A DNA stretch of 64,000 nt from JBBQVS01 sp964250805 (GTDB taxonomy: Bacteria > Chloroflexota > Ktedonobacteria > Ktedonobacterales > Ktedonobacteraceae). Position 1 is the stretch's first letter. Each line of letters begins with the position of its first letter. The stretch is taken from positions 11,543-75,542 of the forward strand of contig CAXUHG010000011.1 of assembly GCA_964250805.1 (NCBI GenBank). Reading direction: 5' to 3'. The notes under the pieces were generated by a model. The model was given only the letters and a program-made list of their open reading frames with translations. It had not been told where the DNA came from and searched no databases. The translations under genes and the position numbers were made by a program. Positions 50,396 to 58,806 of the stretch are shown in pieces.

Positions 50396-50490
50396 CAACG
50401 GACGCCCACAAGGGGCTACCCTACTATATGACGCTCTTGCGTGCGGAACACGCCGTGTATAGTAGGGTAGCCCCTTGTGGGCGTCCGTTG
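50396..50490. repeat. Family C palindromic element (GGACGCCCACAAGGGGC type)
   Basis: A 95-nt palindrome with 33-nt arms starting CAACGGACGCCCACAAGGGG. Ends and sequence differ from families A and B. It is preceded by the terminator at 50308. It has no coding potential. Confidence 0.85.
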
Positions 50491-50520
50491 CAATCTGCAT
50501 CATCAAACCCACAAAATGTT

Positions 50521-51063
50521 TTATGCCGCTATTCCTGTGAAGTAGAGAATAATGATTGCCGCGAACATAATAGCAGCGAGTACCGCAATGAAAACGAGGT
50601 CTCTGCGCACGTAGGAGTAGTGTTCCGCCGTGATAAGTGTCACATTGCTGCGCTTTGTGCGTTGCGGGGTCTTGTTTGCCGCTAGTCGGGTCGCCGCGCT
50701 ACTCTTTGGTACGACTGCTACAGGAGTCTCTACCACCTCTTTTGGCTCAGCCACTACGGGTTGCTCTACAACTCTTCTTGTTTCCTTTGCAGAAGCAGGC
50801 TTTGTAGGTGCGACCTCTGTAGCAACACTGCTGGAACGAACTCGCTTCTTAGGAACCGTTGGTAACGCATCGAGGTCGGAAGAAGACTGAGCTTCTACTG
50901 TGGTTGCGCTTGTCTCGAAAGTTGTCTCTTCAGGTGAGGAAACGATCTCTTCGTCCTCCAACTCCTGAACTTGAGAGATGGGGCGAACCAATTCAAAACT
51001 TTTTTGTGTCTTTAGCTTAGTGCGCTGCACTCCGCTGCGTGCAGGCGTTGATTTCTTAGGCAT
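50521..51063 (-). CDS. Hypothetical protein with C-terminal membrane anchor
   Basis: A 180-residue protein from ATG 51063 (GGAGTAGCAAAC upstream). About 145 residues are charged and low-complexity, with many Glu/Val/Thr/Pro (VPKKRVRSSSVATEVAPTKP), and a hydrophobic C-terminal segment (DLVFIAVLAAIMFAAIIILY) anchors it. It resembles the other tail-anchored protein (45393) in layout only. No family recognised. Confidence 0.72.
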   Translation of the reverse strand: MPKKSTPARSGVQRTKLKTQKSFELVRPISQVQELEDEEIVSSPEETTFETSATTVEAQSSSDLDALPTVPKKRVRSSSVATEVAPTKPASAKETRRVVEQPVVAEPKEVVETPVAVVPKSSAATRLAANKTPQRTKRSNVTLITAEHYSYVRRDLVFIAVLAAIMFAAIIILYFTGIAA

Positions 51064-51299
51064 GTTTGCTACTCCCTGCCCGACAGCCACGAAACACATT
51101 TCGGCTTTTCGAGCGTCTCTACATTCTTAGTACGTACCGTTGTTATAGCACGATTATGTCAAATAATACACGATCCGAATAAGGCACATTTACGAGTTCT
51201 TCTAAATACTTAGAGCCACTATCCGCGAATGAAAAAAAGGTCATCGCCGCTATTATACACGAAACGTGTAGCCTCGTCGAGTGGGTACCACTTGGCAAT

Positions 51300-51328
51300 T
51301 TGACAAAAACGGCCTCCTATGCTACTCT
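51300..51328 (+). promoter_or_regulatory. Candidate promoter for mnmA-lepA
   Basis: Consensus TTGACA (51300-51305), 17-nt spacer, TACTCT (51323-51328). The element at 51463 would be in its leader RNA. Confidence 0.55.
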
Positions 51329-51462
51329 TAGCGTGGCATGGAAGGGCACTATATGTACCGCAAAGACTTATAATAACTGCGATGGCAAGAGGCTAGCTCC
51401 AAGAACGGCTAGTCCTTTTTTAGAATTATAAGCATAGTAATGCAAATGAAGAAGATACGCCT

Positions 51463-51533
51463 GTAGGGACCGACTTATCACGTCCTGCCAGCATCTCGAT
51501 TGCCGACGAGGACGCGATAAATCGGTCCCTACC
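51463..51533. repeat. Short variant palindromic element
   Basis: Arms TGTAGGGACCGACTTATCAC and complement of AGGGACCGATTTATCGCGTC, about 25 nt each; the interior is about 20 nt (a GCCAGCATCTCGATTGCC segment). It lacks the two hairpins of family A but has GTAGGGAC ends. It would form a strong hairpin in the mnmA leader. Confidence 0.85.
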
Positions 51534-51580
51534 CCTTTATCTAGTATAAACATTTTCTCAACACGAAACAGGAAAACATC

Positions 51581-52750
51581 ATGGCACGAATAGTCGTCGC
51601 AATGAGCGGTGGCGTGGATAGCTCTGTCGCTGCTGCACTTTTGAAAGAGCAAGGTCACGAAGTCATCGGAATTATGCTACGCCTCTGGTCTGAGCCAGGA
51701 GTGATCGAGGCGGAGGACGATGGCGTTGAGCGCGTGGTACAGAACAAATGCTGCTCGCTCGAAGCGGTTGATGATGCGCGTCGTGTGGCGCGTATGCTCG
51801 ATATTCCATTCTATCTTGTCAATGTCGAGGACGAGTTCAAGCATAAAATCGTTGACACCTTCTATGAAGATTACGTCGCAGGGCGCACGCCGAATCCGTG
51901 CCTGAACTGCAATCGTCATATTCGCTTTACCGTGCTGCTCAACCGCGCTCTTGCGCTTGACGCCGACTATCTTGCGACAGGTCATTATGTGCAGGTAGAC
52001 GACTCTCCTGTAACGGGCAAGCGACGTTTACGGCGAGGTGTAGACCCGGATAAAGACCAGTCCTACGTGCTACATGTTCTCAACCAACATCAGCTCGCGC
52101 ATGCCTGTTTTCCCCTTGGCGGCTATACCAAGCCACAGGTGCGAGCAATGGCGGCGGAACGCGGTATGACGGTTGCGACAAAAGCCGAGAGCCAAGAGAT
52201 ATGTTTCGTCGCGCAAAACGATTATCGCGGCTTCATTGACCGTTATGCAGTCAAGCAGGGCGATTATGAGCCAGAGCTTGTTGGAGCAGGCGTGGCTACC
52301 AGTAACACTCCGCTGATTACTCTGCCCAAGCCTGGGGCGATTATCGATCAGCAGGGAAGAGTGCTGGGGCGGCATCGCGGTTTAGCCTACTACACGATTG
52401 GGCAGCGCAAAGGGCTAGGACTCACCTCGCAAGAAGCGTTGCACGTTCTCAAGATCGACGCCGAGCAGAACGCGATCACGGTTGGGCCAGCCGCTGCGCT
52501 GGAGAAGCAAACATTCATTGTCGGCACTATGCACTATCTCAGCGGAGAGACGCCGACAGCACCCTTTGAGGCGTTTGTACGAGTGCGCTACAAAGCCGCT
52601 GAACAGCCCGCGCTGGTGACTCCTATCGAGGGAAACCGCGCGGAGGTCACACTAAAAAATCCACAGCGAGCTATCACCCCTGGACAGGCAGCCGTGTTTT
52701 ATGGCGGTGCGGATGGTGATGAAGTGTTGTGCGGAGGCATCATTGCATGA
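51581..52750 (+). CDS. mnmA: tRNA-specific 2-thiouridylase
   Basis: A 389-residue enzyme that makes s2U34 in tRNA-Glu, -Gln and -Lys. PP-loop MSGGVDSSVA at about 8-17; catalytic Cys pair in GRTPNPCLNCNRHIRF and AESQEICFVAQND; central domain and C-terminal beta-barrel (GQAAVFYGGADG). The length is typical of the family. A tRNA-Glu(UUC) substrate gene lies at 43998. The stop overlaps the lepA ATG (ATGA at 52747-52750). Confidence 0.97.
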   Translation: MARIVVAMSGGVDSSVAAALLKEQGHEVIGIMLRLWSEPGVIEAEDDGVERVVQNKCCSLEAVDDARRVARMLDIPFYLVNVEDEFKHKIVDTFYEDYVAGRTPNPCLNCNRHIRFTVLLNRALALDADYLATGHYVQVDDSPVTGKRRLRRGVDPDKDQSYVLHVLNQHQLAHACFPLGGYTKPQVRAMAAERGMTVATKAESQEICFVAQNDYRGFIDRYAVKQGDYEPELVGAGVATSNTPLITLPKPGAIIDQQGRVLGRHRGLAYYTIGQRKGLGLTSQEALHVLKIDAEQNAITVGPAAALEKQTFIVGTMHYLSGETPTAPFEAFVRVRYKAAEQPALVTPIEGNRAEVTLKNPQRAITPGQAAVFYGGADGDEVLCGGIIA

Positions 52751-54552
52751 CGGATCAAGCACATATCAGGAATTTTTGTATCGTCGCCCACATTGATCAC
52801 GGCAAGTCAACACTTGCTGACCGCTTGCTAGAATATACTGGCACGGTCTCGAAACGCGAACTCCAGGAGCAGACGCTCGACCAGATGGATTTAGAGCGCG
52901 AAAAAGGTATTACCATCAAGGCACAGGCGGTGCGTATGCGCTATACGGCCCTTGATGGCGAGGAATATGAACTCAATTTGATCGACACCCCTGGACACGT
53001 AGACTTTACCTATGAGGTCTCCCGTAGCCTCGCCGCTTGCGAAGGTGCGCTACTGGTGATCGACGCAACGCAGGGTATTGAGGCGCAGACGCTGGCGAAC
53101 TTGTATCTTGCTCTCGAAGCTGACCTCAATATCATTCCGGTCATCAACAAAATTGATTTACCGAGTGCCGAGCCTGAACGCGTGATGCAAGAGGTCGAAG
53201 AGGTAATTGGGATACCGAAAGAGGAGTGCATCCTGGCCTCGGCGAAAGAGGGTATTGGGACGCAAGACATCCTTGAAGCCGTCGTGAAGCAGATGCCACC
53301 ACCAAAGGGCGATCCAGATAAACCGCTACGTGCGCTGGTCTTTGACTCACACTACGATGCATACAAAGGCGTTATTGCTTACCTACGTGTTGTTGACGGT
53401 CAACTCCATACAGATGAACGTGTCTCAATGATGGCAGTTGGTAGTTCCACTGACATTCTCGAAGCCGGCTACTTTCATCCACGTCTTACAGCGGTGGGAG
53501 GACTGACAACGGGTGAAGTGGGCTATATCGCGACGGGCTTCAAAAACGTCAAAGATTGTCGTGTCGGCGATACCGTGACTGTTCCCAGCGCATTAGGTAG
53601 TGTCGAGATGCTCCCCGGTTACAAACCCGCGAAGCCAATGGTCTTCGCGGGTATTTATCCGGTCGAGGGTAACGAATATCCGCTCCTACGTGAAGCTCTT
53701 GATCGCTTGCTCCTCAACGATGCCTCGCTGTTCTACGAGCCGGAGACCTCGAATGCGCTAGGCTTCGGCTTCCGTTGTGGCTTTCTAGGTCTGCTGCATA
53801 TGGAGATTATTCAGGAGCGTATCGAGCGCGAGTACAACCTGGATATTCTAGCAACGGCACCGAGCGTGGAGTATCACGTCCTAAAAACGAATGGTGATAC
53901 CGTTGAGGTTGATAATCCGTCCGAGATGCCGCCGCCGAACGAGATTGAAGATATCGAAGAGCCGATGATGGATATCTCTGTGTTTGCACCAGCGAGTTAT
54001 ATTGGTGCCATTATGGAACTCGTAATCTCGCATCGTGGTATTTTCAAAGAGATGAAGTACATCGAGGCGACGCGGGTTCTCGTGACCTATAACATGCCGC
54101 TGGCTGAACTAATTATCGACTTCTACGATCAGCTCAAATCGCGTACACAGGGCTATGCCTCGCTCGACTATAGCTTTGGCAGCTATCTAGGTTCCGATCT
54201 GGTAAAGCTGGATATTCTTGTCAATGGACATCCCGTCGATGCTCTGTCGTTAATTATCCACCGCGATAAGGCGTATCATCAGGGAAGGGCACTAGTTGAG
54301 AAGTTGCGCGGACTTATCCCCAGACAACTGTTCGAGGTGCCGATTCAGGCGGCGATTGGCTCTAAGATTATCGCCCGCGAAACCGTGCGAGCCATGCGTA
54401 AGGATGTGCTTGCCAAGTGTTATGGTGGTGACATCTCGCGTAAACGCAAATTGCTGGAGAAGCAAAAAGAGGGTAAGAAGCGTATGAAGATGGTGGGCAA
54501 CGTCGAGATACCGCAAGAGGCATTTATGGCGATCTTATCTCTGGATGAATAA
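52747..54552 (+). CDS. lepA: Translation elongation factor 4
   Basis: A 601-residue GTPase that back-translocates ribosomes. G1 AHIDHGKSTLAD, G2 KGITIKAQ, G3 DTPGHVD, G4 NKIDL; the LepA-specific C-terminal domain includes SYLGSDLVKLDILVNGHPVD. ATG 52747 overlaps the mnmA stop; the frame has an alternative in-frame start at 52729, but GGAGGCATCATTGC fits 52747. Closed by the palindrome at 54548. Confidence 0.97.
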   Translation: MTDQAHIRNFCIVAHIDHGKSTLADRLLEYTGTVSKRELQEQTLDQMDLEREKGITIKAQAVRMRYTALDGEEYELNLIDTPGHVDFTYEVSRSLAACEGALLVIDATQGIEAQTLANLYLALEADLNIIPVINKIDLPSAEPERVMQEVEEVIGIPKEECILASAKEGIGTQDILEAVVKQMPPPKGDPDKPLRALVFDSHYDAYKGVIAYLRVVDGQLHTDERVSMMAVGSSTDILEAGYFHPRLTAVGGLTTGEVGYIATGFKNVKDCRVGDTVTVPSALGSVEMLPGYKPAKPMVFAGIYPVEGNEYPLLREALDRLLLNDASLFYEPETSNALGFGFRCGFLGLLHMEIIQERIEREYNLDILATAPSVEYHVLKTNGDTVEVDNPSEMPPPNEIEDIEEPMMDISVFAPASYIGAIMELVISHRGIFKEMKYIEATRVLVTYNMPLAELIIDFYDQLKSRTQGYASLDYSFGSYLGSDLVKLDILVNGHPVDALSLIIHRDKAYHQGRALVEKLRGLIPRQLFEVPIQAAIGSKIIARETVRAMRKDVLAKCYGGDISRKRKLLEKQKEGKKRMKMVGNVEIPQEAFMAILSLDE

Positions 54553-54625
54553 GCAGAATAGAAAGAGAGCATCCTATGTAGCGACTAGACGCTACATAGG
54601 ATGCTCTCTTTCTATTCTGCTTATT
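54548..54625. terminator. 78-nt perfect palindromic terminator with both stops inside
   Basis: AATAAGCAGAATAGAAAGAG...with full complement; centre GCGACTAGACGC. Contains the TAA of lepA (54550-54552) and most of the TAA of the VIT-family gene (54624-54626). Confidence 0.92.
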
Positions 54626-55268
54626 AAGCGTGACCGAAGATAAGGGCAGCCGCGAACACTAGGACACCACCTCCGACGACCTGTAAAATCGAAAGCCACC
54701 AGCTTGTACCAAAGTAACGATGTCGGATAGCTGAAATGATGATAAGCTCAAATGCGACGACAACATAGGCAACGTACAGCGCGATACTCACAGTAGGGAT
54801 AAGGAAAGGGAGTGTGTGCAAGGCACCACCAAAAAAGGTCATTAGACCTGTGATGCCCCCACGAATAACTGGACTACCACGTCCCGTCAATTCACCATCG
54901 TCTGACAATGCCTCTGAGAAAGCCATACTGATACCTGCACCAGTGGCAGACGCCATACCGACAAGAAACGTAGAGAACGCTATGTGCGTGACAAAGGCCG
55001 TTGCGAAAATTGGTGCGAGTGTTGAGACCGATCCATCCATCAAGCCCGCCAGACCTGGCTGTACGACGCGTAGCAGGAAGTTGTGAGCGGCCTTATCGTT
55101 CGTGTTTCTTGAAGTTAGTCCCTTGACTATTTCGACAAGCTGTTCTCTAGTCGTACTAGGGGTTTCTGCCAATTCTCTTTGCTCTTGAGTTTTATCTTCT
55201 GTCTGTTGAACAGCGTGATTCTCAATGCTACTCGGTTGCTCTACTTTTGGCTCTTGCTCTAATGACAT
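54624..55268 (-). CDS. VIT/CCC1-family transporter
   Basis: A 214-residue membrane protein. A hydrophilic N-terminus of about 65 residues is followed by about five transmembrane segments: GLAGLMDGSVSTLAPIFATA, FSTFLVGMASATGAGISMAF, VIRGGITGLMTFFGGALHTL, TVSIALYVAYVVVAFELIII and ILQVVGGGVLVFAAALIFGH. The D-G-x-x-S-T-L-A-P signature (GLMDGSVSTLAP) marks the VIT1/MbfA family of Fe(II)/Mn(II) exporters. No ferritin-like domain. It follows the fur-type gene by 34 nt on the same strand, so it is likely metal-regulated. Confidence 0.88.
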   Translation of the reverse strand: MSLEQEPKVEQPSSIENHAVQQTEDKTQEQRELAETPSTTREQLVEIVKGLTSRNTNDKAAHNFLLRVVQPGLAGLMDGSVSTLAPIFATAFVTHIAFSTFLVGMASATGAGISMAFSEALSDDGELTGRGSPVIRGGITGLMTFFGGALHTLPFLIPTVSIALYVAYVVVAFELIIISAIRHRYFGTSWWLSILQVVGGGVLVFAAALIFGHA

Positions 55269-55302
55269 ACTCTCAAAATCCTTCCGTTGTTATTTGTGCA
55301 GG

Positions 55303-55719
55303 TTATCCTTGTCTAGTATTGATAAGGCCACTCGCCTGACACGTAGCACAGCGTCCATAAATGCGTACCTCGTGAGTATCTAGCTCAATCCCCGCTGCAT
55401 GAGCCGCATTTTGTAACGTCTGTTGCGAGAGGTCAACATCAGTTGGTAAATCAAGCAGTGCGCCACAGACCGTACAGATGCCATGATCGTGCCGCTTTGT
55501 GCGACCATCATAGCGTGAACTCGCATCGCCGTAACTTATCTCTTTGATATACCCCTGTTCAACCAGATGCCCTAAAATGCGGTACACGCTCGCCAGACCA
55601 ATGCGAGGGCGCACCCGCTTCACTCTTTCGTATATCTCCAAAGCCGTTGGGTGCGTATCCACCGAACGCACCACATCCAGCACCGCTTGCCCATTTGTGT
55701 TAAGTTTCTCTTTTTGCAT
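55303..55719 (-). CDS. Fur-family metalloregulator
   Basis: A 138-residue regulator. Winged helix: TALEIYERVKRVRPRIGLAS then VYRILGHLVEQGYIKEISY. The metal site has RHDHGICTVCGALLDLP (HDH and CxxC) and the second zinc CxxC in RIYGRCATCQAS. Fur and PerR cannot be separated by eye. A Fur-type box lies 17-35 nt upstream of its start, so it is autoregulated. The next gene downstream is the VIT-type metal transporter, a natural target. Confidence 0.93.
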   Translation of the reverse strand: MQKEKLNTNGQAVLDVVRSVDTHPTALEIYERVKRVRPRIGLASVYRILGHLVEQGYIKEISYGDASSRYDGRTKRHDHGICTVCGALLDLPTDVDLSQQTLQNAAHAAGIELDTHEVRIYGRCATCQASGLINTRQG

Positions 55720-55735
55720 ATTAGCGTACCCTAAT

Positions 55736-55754
55736 AATGAGAATTATTCTCATT
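55736..55754. promoter_or_regulatory. Fur-type box
   Basis: AATGAGAAT-T-ATTCTCATT is a perfect 19-bp palindrome matching the 9-1-9 form of Fur/PerR operators. It lies 17 nt upstream of the regulator's ATG, so it should control the fur-VIT operon. Confidence 0.88.
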
Positions 55755-55805
55755 TCTTCTCCTATAGAGTACATTATCCGATAACACATTGTCAAGAAGT
55801 GTCAA

Positions 55806-55864
55806 AGAGACAAACAGAGAGGCTGTTCTCGCAAGGTGCGAGAACAGCCTCTCTGTTTGTCTCT
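55806..55864. terminator. 59-nt palindrome
   Basis: AGAGACAAACAGAGAGGCTG... fully complementary arms, loop AGGT. Lies in the gap upstream of the fur promoter and probably insulates it. Confidence 0.8.
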
Positions 55865-56122
55865 GTAATTAGTGAGAGCTAGGTATTCACCTAGCTCTCG
55901 TTTCATTCATCTTCTCACGTCTCCTGTTCACATATCTAATTCTAACCAAAGTCAGAAAGAACGATAGTGTTCAGTAGAATATCCTCTGAGTTCTTCTGCC
56001 AATTCGGAGCGTATGTGGCTCTCAGACGTTGCGCCGTCCATAGGACGCTTTTTGTTGCATTGTCAATTCTTGAATATGATCAGACGTTCAGAGGGTTGAC
56101 GCGCCCGCATCTACGGGCACTA
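55865..56122. other. Gap with one more hairpin
   Basis: GAGAGCTAGGT and its complement (55874-55899) form an 11-bp hairpin. The remaining sequence has no gene that can be supported; a frame 55967-56152 (61 codons) lacks a ribosome-binding site. Confidence 0.45.
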
Positions 56123-56182
56123 CTAGTCAATCTGAAATACTACTCCGAGTAACCTAACTGGTTTCTTCATGATTAACCGCAT
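56123..56182 (-). CDS. 19-residue peptide ORF behind a structured leader
   Basis: ATG 56182 to TAG 56123 with AAAGGAG 6 nt upstream. The peptide is MRLIMKKPVRLLGVVFQID: a basic N-terminus then a hydrophobic stretch, like the start of a signal sequence or a membrane-active peptide. Its transcript begins at a strong promoter (56307-56279) and has a 90-nt leader. A longer frame (83 residues, from TTG 56374) includes it, but that frame crosses the promoter and leader. No family recognised. Confidence 0.5.
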   Translation of the reverse strand: MRLIMKKPVRLLGVVFQID

Positions 56183-56272
56183 AAGGGACTCCTTTCGGAT
56201 TACCGTGCAAGGCATTTGCCCTGTGCCAGAGTCTTTTTCATTTCCCTGGATTGCACTCCATCGTTTGGAGAT
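56183..56272 (-). promoter_or_regulatory. Structured 5' leader of the 19-residue ORF
   Basis: Read on the minus strand: hairpin CTCCA-AACGA-TGGAG; then GTGCAA (56256-56251) pairs with TTGCAC (56210-56205), enclosing CCAG/CTGG (56249-56246 with 56229-56226) and GGC-AAAT-GCC (56220-56211), i.e. a three-way junction. Last, TCC-GAAA-GGA (56199-56190) places the Shine-Dalgarno bases in a GNRA hairpin. This is consistent with a ribosome-access switch. Pairings are by eye, not by energy calculation. Confidence 0.45.
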
Positions 56273-56278
56273 GGGTAA

Positions 56279-56307
56279 AGCATACCATGCAATTTTCTGG
56301 AAGTCAA
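56279..56307 (-). promoter_or_regulatory. Promoter for the small ORF
   Basis: Minus strand: TTGACT (56307-56302), 17-nt spacer, TATGCT (56284-56279). Optimal spacing and near-consensus hexamers. Predicted start near 56272. Confidence 0.7.
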
Positions 56308-56370
56308 CCCTCAATGCCACTTCCGTAGGGGAAGTGTAGAACTCTAAGCCGTCTCTAATGTACACTCTTA

Positions 56371-56952
56371 TCAATCTACCTCGATCTCGTATTCTTTCCC
56401 CGCCTCTGTAAGCGTCTTGTTAAGATTAGTCAGAGCCGTATGGGGATCAATCGCCTCTTTCATGGCTTGCGCCTCTGGATCGGAGCGACTTTCCACTGTT
56501 GGAATATCGTTACGCAGGTCTTCGAGCATGCTGATAAGCTTGCTCACCTTACGCTCTGTAAGCAGATTGATTTGCAAATCGAGGTGACGACGCTGCTCCG
56601 TCATCTTCATTTGCCTGTTTTGGGTAATAAGCACGGATGTTGTCATAAGTAAGGCACTGAGACCAATAATTCCTTGAAGCCAGTAAAACGGTGGTGGATC
56701 GAATACAGATAAGCCAATGTAGGTGTGAAAGGTACTAATCAAAATCCACAGTAAGACGAGTAGGAGGATGAGATAAAATGATTGTGGTCGTCCTAGAGTG
56801 TTTGTAGCTTTCTCGATAAAACGTTGATGTCGCCCAACCCTGCTCTCTGCATGCATACGCATCGCTACGATGGTTTCGATATCTTTGTCGAGGATGTCAG
56901 TTAGTTCAGTGATATGCTTCTCAACTTCTTGAGATTGTTCGTTTTCTGCCAC
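56371..56952 (-). CDS. DUF1003 membrane protein
   Basis: A 193-residue protein matching DUF1003: an N-terminal helix (SRVGRHQRFIEKATNTLGRP), two membrane spans (SFYLILLLVLLWILISTFHT and LQGIIGLSALLMTTSVLITQ, with FDPPPFYWLQ between them, the family signature), and a long charged C-terminal helix (RRHLDLQINLLTERKVSKLI). Function unknown; often near stress or metal genes. Stop overlaps the TTG of a longer spurious frame. Confidence 0.9.
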   Translation of the reverse strand: MAENEQSQEVEKHITELTDILDKDIETIVAMRMHAESRVGRHQRFIEKATNTLGRPQSFYLILLLVLLWILISTFHTYIGLSVFDPPPFYWLQGIIGLSALLMTTSVLITQNRQMKMTEQRRHLDLQINLLTERKVSKLISMLEDLRNDIPTVESRSDPEAQAMKEAIDPHTALTNLNKTLTEAGKEYEIEVD

Positions 56953-57008
56953 ATGTAAGTCCTTGCTAGCTAGTTATCTCTGTATACTAAGACGTTTTTC
57001 TACGATAG

Positions 57009-57201
57009 TTTAGGTAGGGACCGATTATGCACATTTACAAATAAATCGAAGAGAAATTCCTCTCTCACCAAAGATTGAGAAGGGGATGCAAGATGTTCTC
57101 ACAGATTTCTCAACTCTTCGATTTATTCGGCAATCTGCATTATCAAGTCCTCGCCGGCGGTCGATTGCTCACAGGACTTGATAAATCGGTCCCTACCTAA
57201 A
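57009..57201. repeat. Long variant palindromic element
   Basis: Outer arms TTTAGGTAGGGACCGATT and complement; a second nested palindrome inside (AAATAAATCGAAGAG... with CTCTTCGATTTATT). Ends share GTAGGGAC with family A. About 193 nt, the largest of the elements here. Confidence 0.85.
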
Positions 57202-57303
57202 CCGTCGCATCAACATTGATGAATTGTAATAGCGACACAAACATGCACTGGCACGGCGATATTTCGCCGTGCCAGTGCAGGAAAACCAGTGTTAGACTTG
57301 GCC

Positions 57304-58014
57304 TTAGTAGTTGGGCATATCTTGACTGTTGATATTTGCAGGACCAGGTTGCCCACCGATGGTTGGAATATCGGTCTCGTTAGCAGCAAGGTCCTGGTTT
57401 GTTGTGCCAGTGATGTCGCTATCGGTGATAGGTCTATCGGTAGTAGCTGCGCCTGTGCTACGCTGGCTTGTGTTGGGATCATCATACATAGTCTCGTTTT
57501 GACGACCAGTTGTAGTGCCTTTTGCCGCAGCACTATCGCCGTGAAACAGGTAGTTTGACGAATTGGGGTCGAGCGCACCCTGAGGGGCCTCGTCTACCAT
57601 GCGTGCGAAGTGAGTGAGGTCGGTCTGTAGTGACTTCTCGAAGCGTCCACCTACGCCGAGGTTTTCGCCGATGTCGCCTAGTACACCTGCAGGAGGATTG
57701 TAGTTGATGAACACATCGACCTGCGTCTGATTTGAGTTGATGGGTTGGAACGTTACCTTACCGAAGTTCTCGACGCCGCTGGTTGAACGCCAACCAATCT
57801 GCTGATCGGGAATCCAGTTTTCATTGACGGCATCCCACTCTTGTCTGCCAACGACATCAGCCACCCAGTGACTGCGCTGGTCATCATAGTAAGTTACTTC
57901 TTTGACAAAGCTCATAAACTTAGGGAAGTCGTTGAAGTGTGTGAACAATGTATACACTTGATGCACGGGAGCGTTTACCGCTACCGAGGCATGATGCGTT
58001 GCATAGTCTGCCAT
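57304..58014 (-). CDS. SRPBCC (Coq10/cyclase-type) protein with disordered tail
   Basis: A 236-residue protein from ATG 58014 (AAGGAAAG upstream). The first about 145 residues are a START-like SRPBCC domain: VAVNAPVHQVYTLFTHFNDF then PKFMSFVKEVTYYDDQRSHW, VDVFINYNPPAGVLGD. The remaining about 90 residues are Asn/Gln/Thr/Gly-rich (GTTTGRQNETMYDDPNTSQR) and likely disordered. Ligand unknown. A second SRPBCC gene lies at 59237. Confidence 0.85.
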   Translation of the reverse strand: MADYATHHASVAVNAPVHQVYTLFTHFNDFPKFMSFVKEVTYYDDQRSHWVADVVGRQEWDAVNENWIPDQQIGWRSTSGVENFGKVTFQPINSNQTQVDVFINYNPPAGVLGDIGENLGVGGRFEKSLQTDLTHFARMVDEAPQGALDPNSSNYLFHGDSAAAKGTTTGRQNETMYDDPNTSQRSTGAATTDRPITDSDITGTTNQDLAANETDIPTIGGQPGPANINSQDMPNY

Positions 58015-58505
58015 AATCTTTCCTTCTTTCTGTAAACACAGTGTAGCCAACAGATGGCCTACACTGTTTCAGCGAAAACATGCCTGAAAAGCGATTATCG
58101 TCTTGTTTATATACAATTTTCATGTGTCTACATTAACCTTACCATGTGTAACTCAGGGAAGTCAATAAATAAAAGCACAGCAGTATGTCTTCTAAGCGAT
58201 TTTTTATGTTCTTAATCCACTATAAGGAAAACGTCTCTTTGTCGTCAAACGAATTGGATAGGAAAAGTGGTCTACCCGTTTTGAAGTTTTTGTACATCTG
58301 GTGTATTATAAACGCAGTTGAAACTGAACGAAGAACAGCTTCAGAAAGAGGTGTCTTTCTTTGTAACAAAACTTCGTCACTGGACGTAATAGACATTAGA
58401 AAGGCGAAGTGAGAAGTGTGCAGTTTTCGAGTGGAATACTCTGCACTGAGATTGTGTTTTCGCAATTGACAGGAAGTTCCGAAAGTATAAAGGGGTATCA
58501 CAAAC
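58015..58505. other. 490-nt region without a supportable gene
   Basis: No gene that stands up. A frame at 58185-58412 has no ribosome-binding site or family likeness. A 6-bp hairpin GAAAGA-GGTG-TCTTTC lies at about 58348. TTGACA at about 58463 followed 14 nt later by TATAAA may be a poor promoter for the next gene. Confidence 0.45.
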
Positions 58506-58706
58506 ATGTCAGCAGCAATGGTGGAGAACAAGTTGAGTCGCGCCTTGGAACTGATTGGTGGAGCTATCGACCCAGAGATAGCAGAGACATATCCATCACT
58601 CGAAGCTCGTATTCTGGCGCAAGCCCTAGAGAATGTTGAGCAGGCAGAGCATCGTCTGCGCGAGGTGCAAAAGATCGTAGGTGAGTATAGCGATATTTTA
58701 GTGTAA
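58506..58706 (+). CDS. Small helical hypothetical protein
   Basis: A 66-residue acidic protein, predicted mostly helical (KLSRALELIGGAIDPEIAET, ARILAQALENVEQAEHRLRE). AAAGGGG lies 11 nt before ATG 58506. No homologue recognised. Its strong helical pattern suggests it is real, but the long antisense frame at the same place cannot be formally excluded. Confidence 0.6.
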   Translation: MSAAMVENKLSRALELIGGAIDPEIAETYPSLEARILAQALENVEQAEHRLREVQKIVGEYSDILV

Positions 58707-58806
58707 GGGAGGAGAGAGCATTCTTGTTGCGTTTTCAGTCTCTCCTCATTTTTCCTTTCCTCAATCTCACAACATCTCATTCTGTAGTTTTTTAGGATTG
58801 CTTGTG

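Larger units (their letters stand above)
51064..51580. other. Divergent intergenic region with one element and a promoter
   Basis: Holds the promoter at 51300, a palindromic element at 51463-51533 and about 200 nt of featureless sequence. No small ORF stands out. Confidence 0.5.

Noticed and set aside
55967..56152. 61-codon plus-strand frame
   Set aside because: No ribosome-binding site, overlaps the small minus-strand ORF and its leader, and lacks any pattern.
56215..56225. CACAGGGCAAA on the minus strand resembles the start of a c-di-GMP-I riboswitch
   Set aside because: The rest of the GEMM motif (the tetraloop stem and the GGACGCAAAG part) is absent, so I call only an unassigned structured leader.
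58185..58412. 75-codon frame between the SRPBCC gene and the 66-residue ORF
   Set aside because: No ribosome-binding site and no family resemblance.
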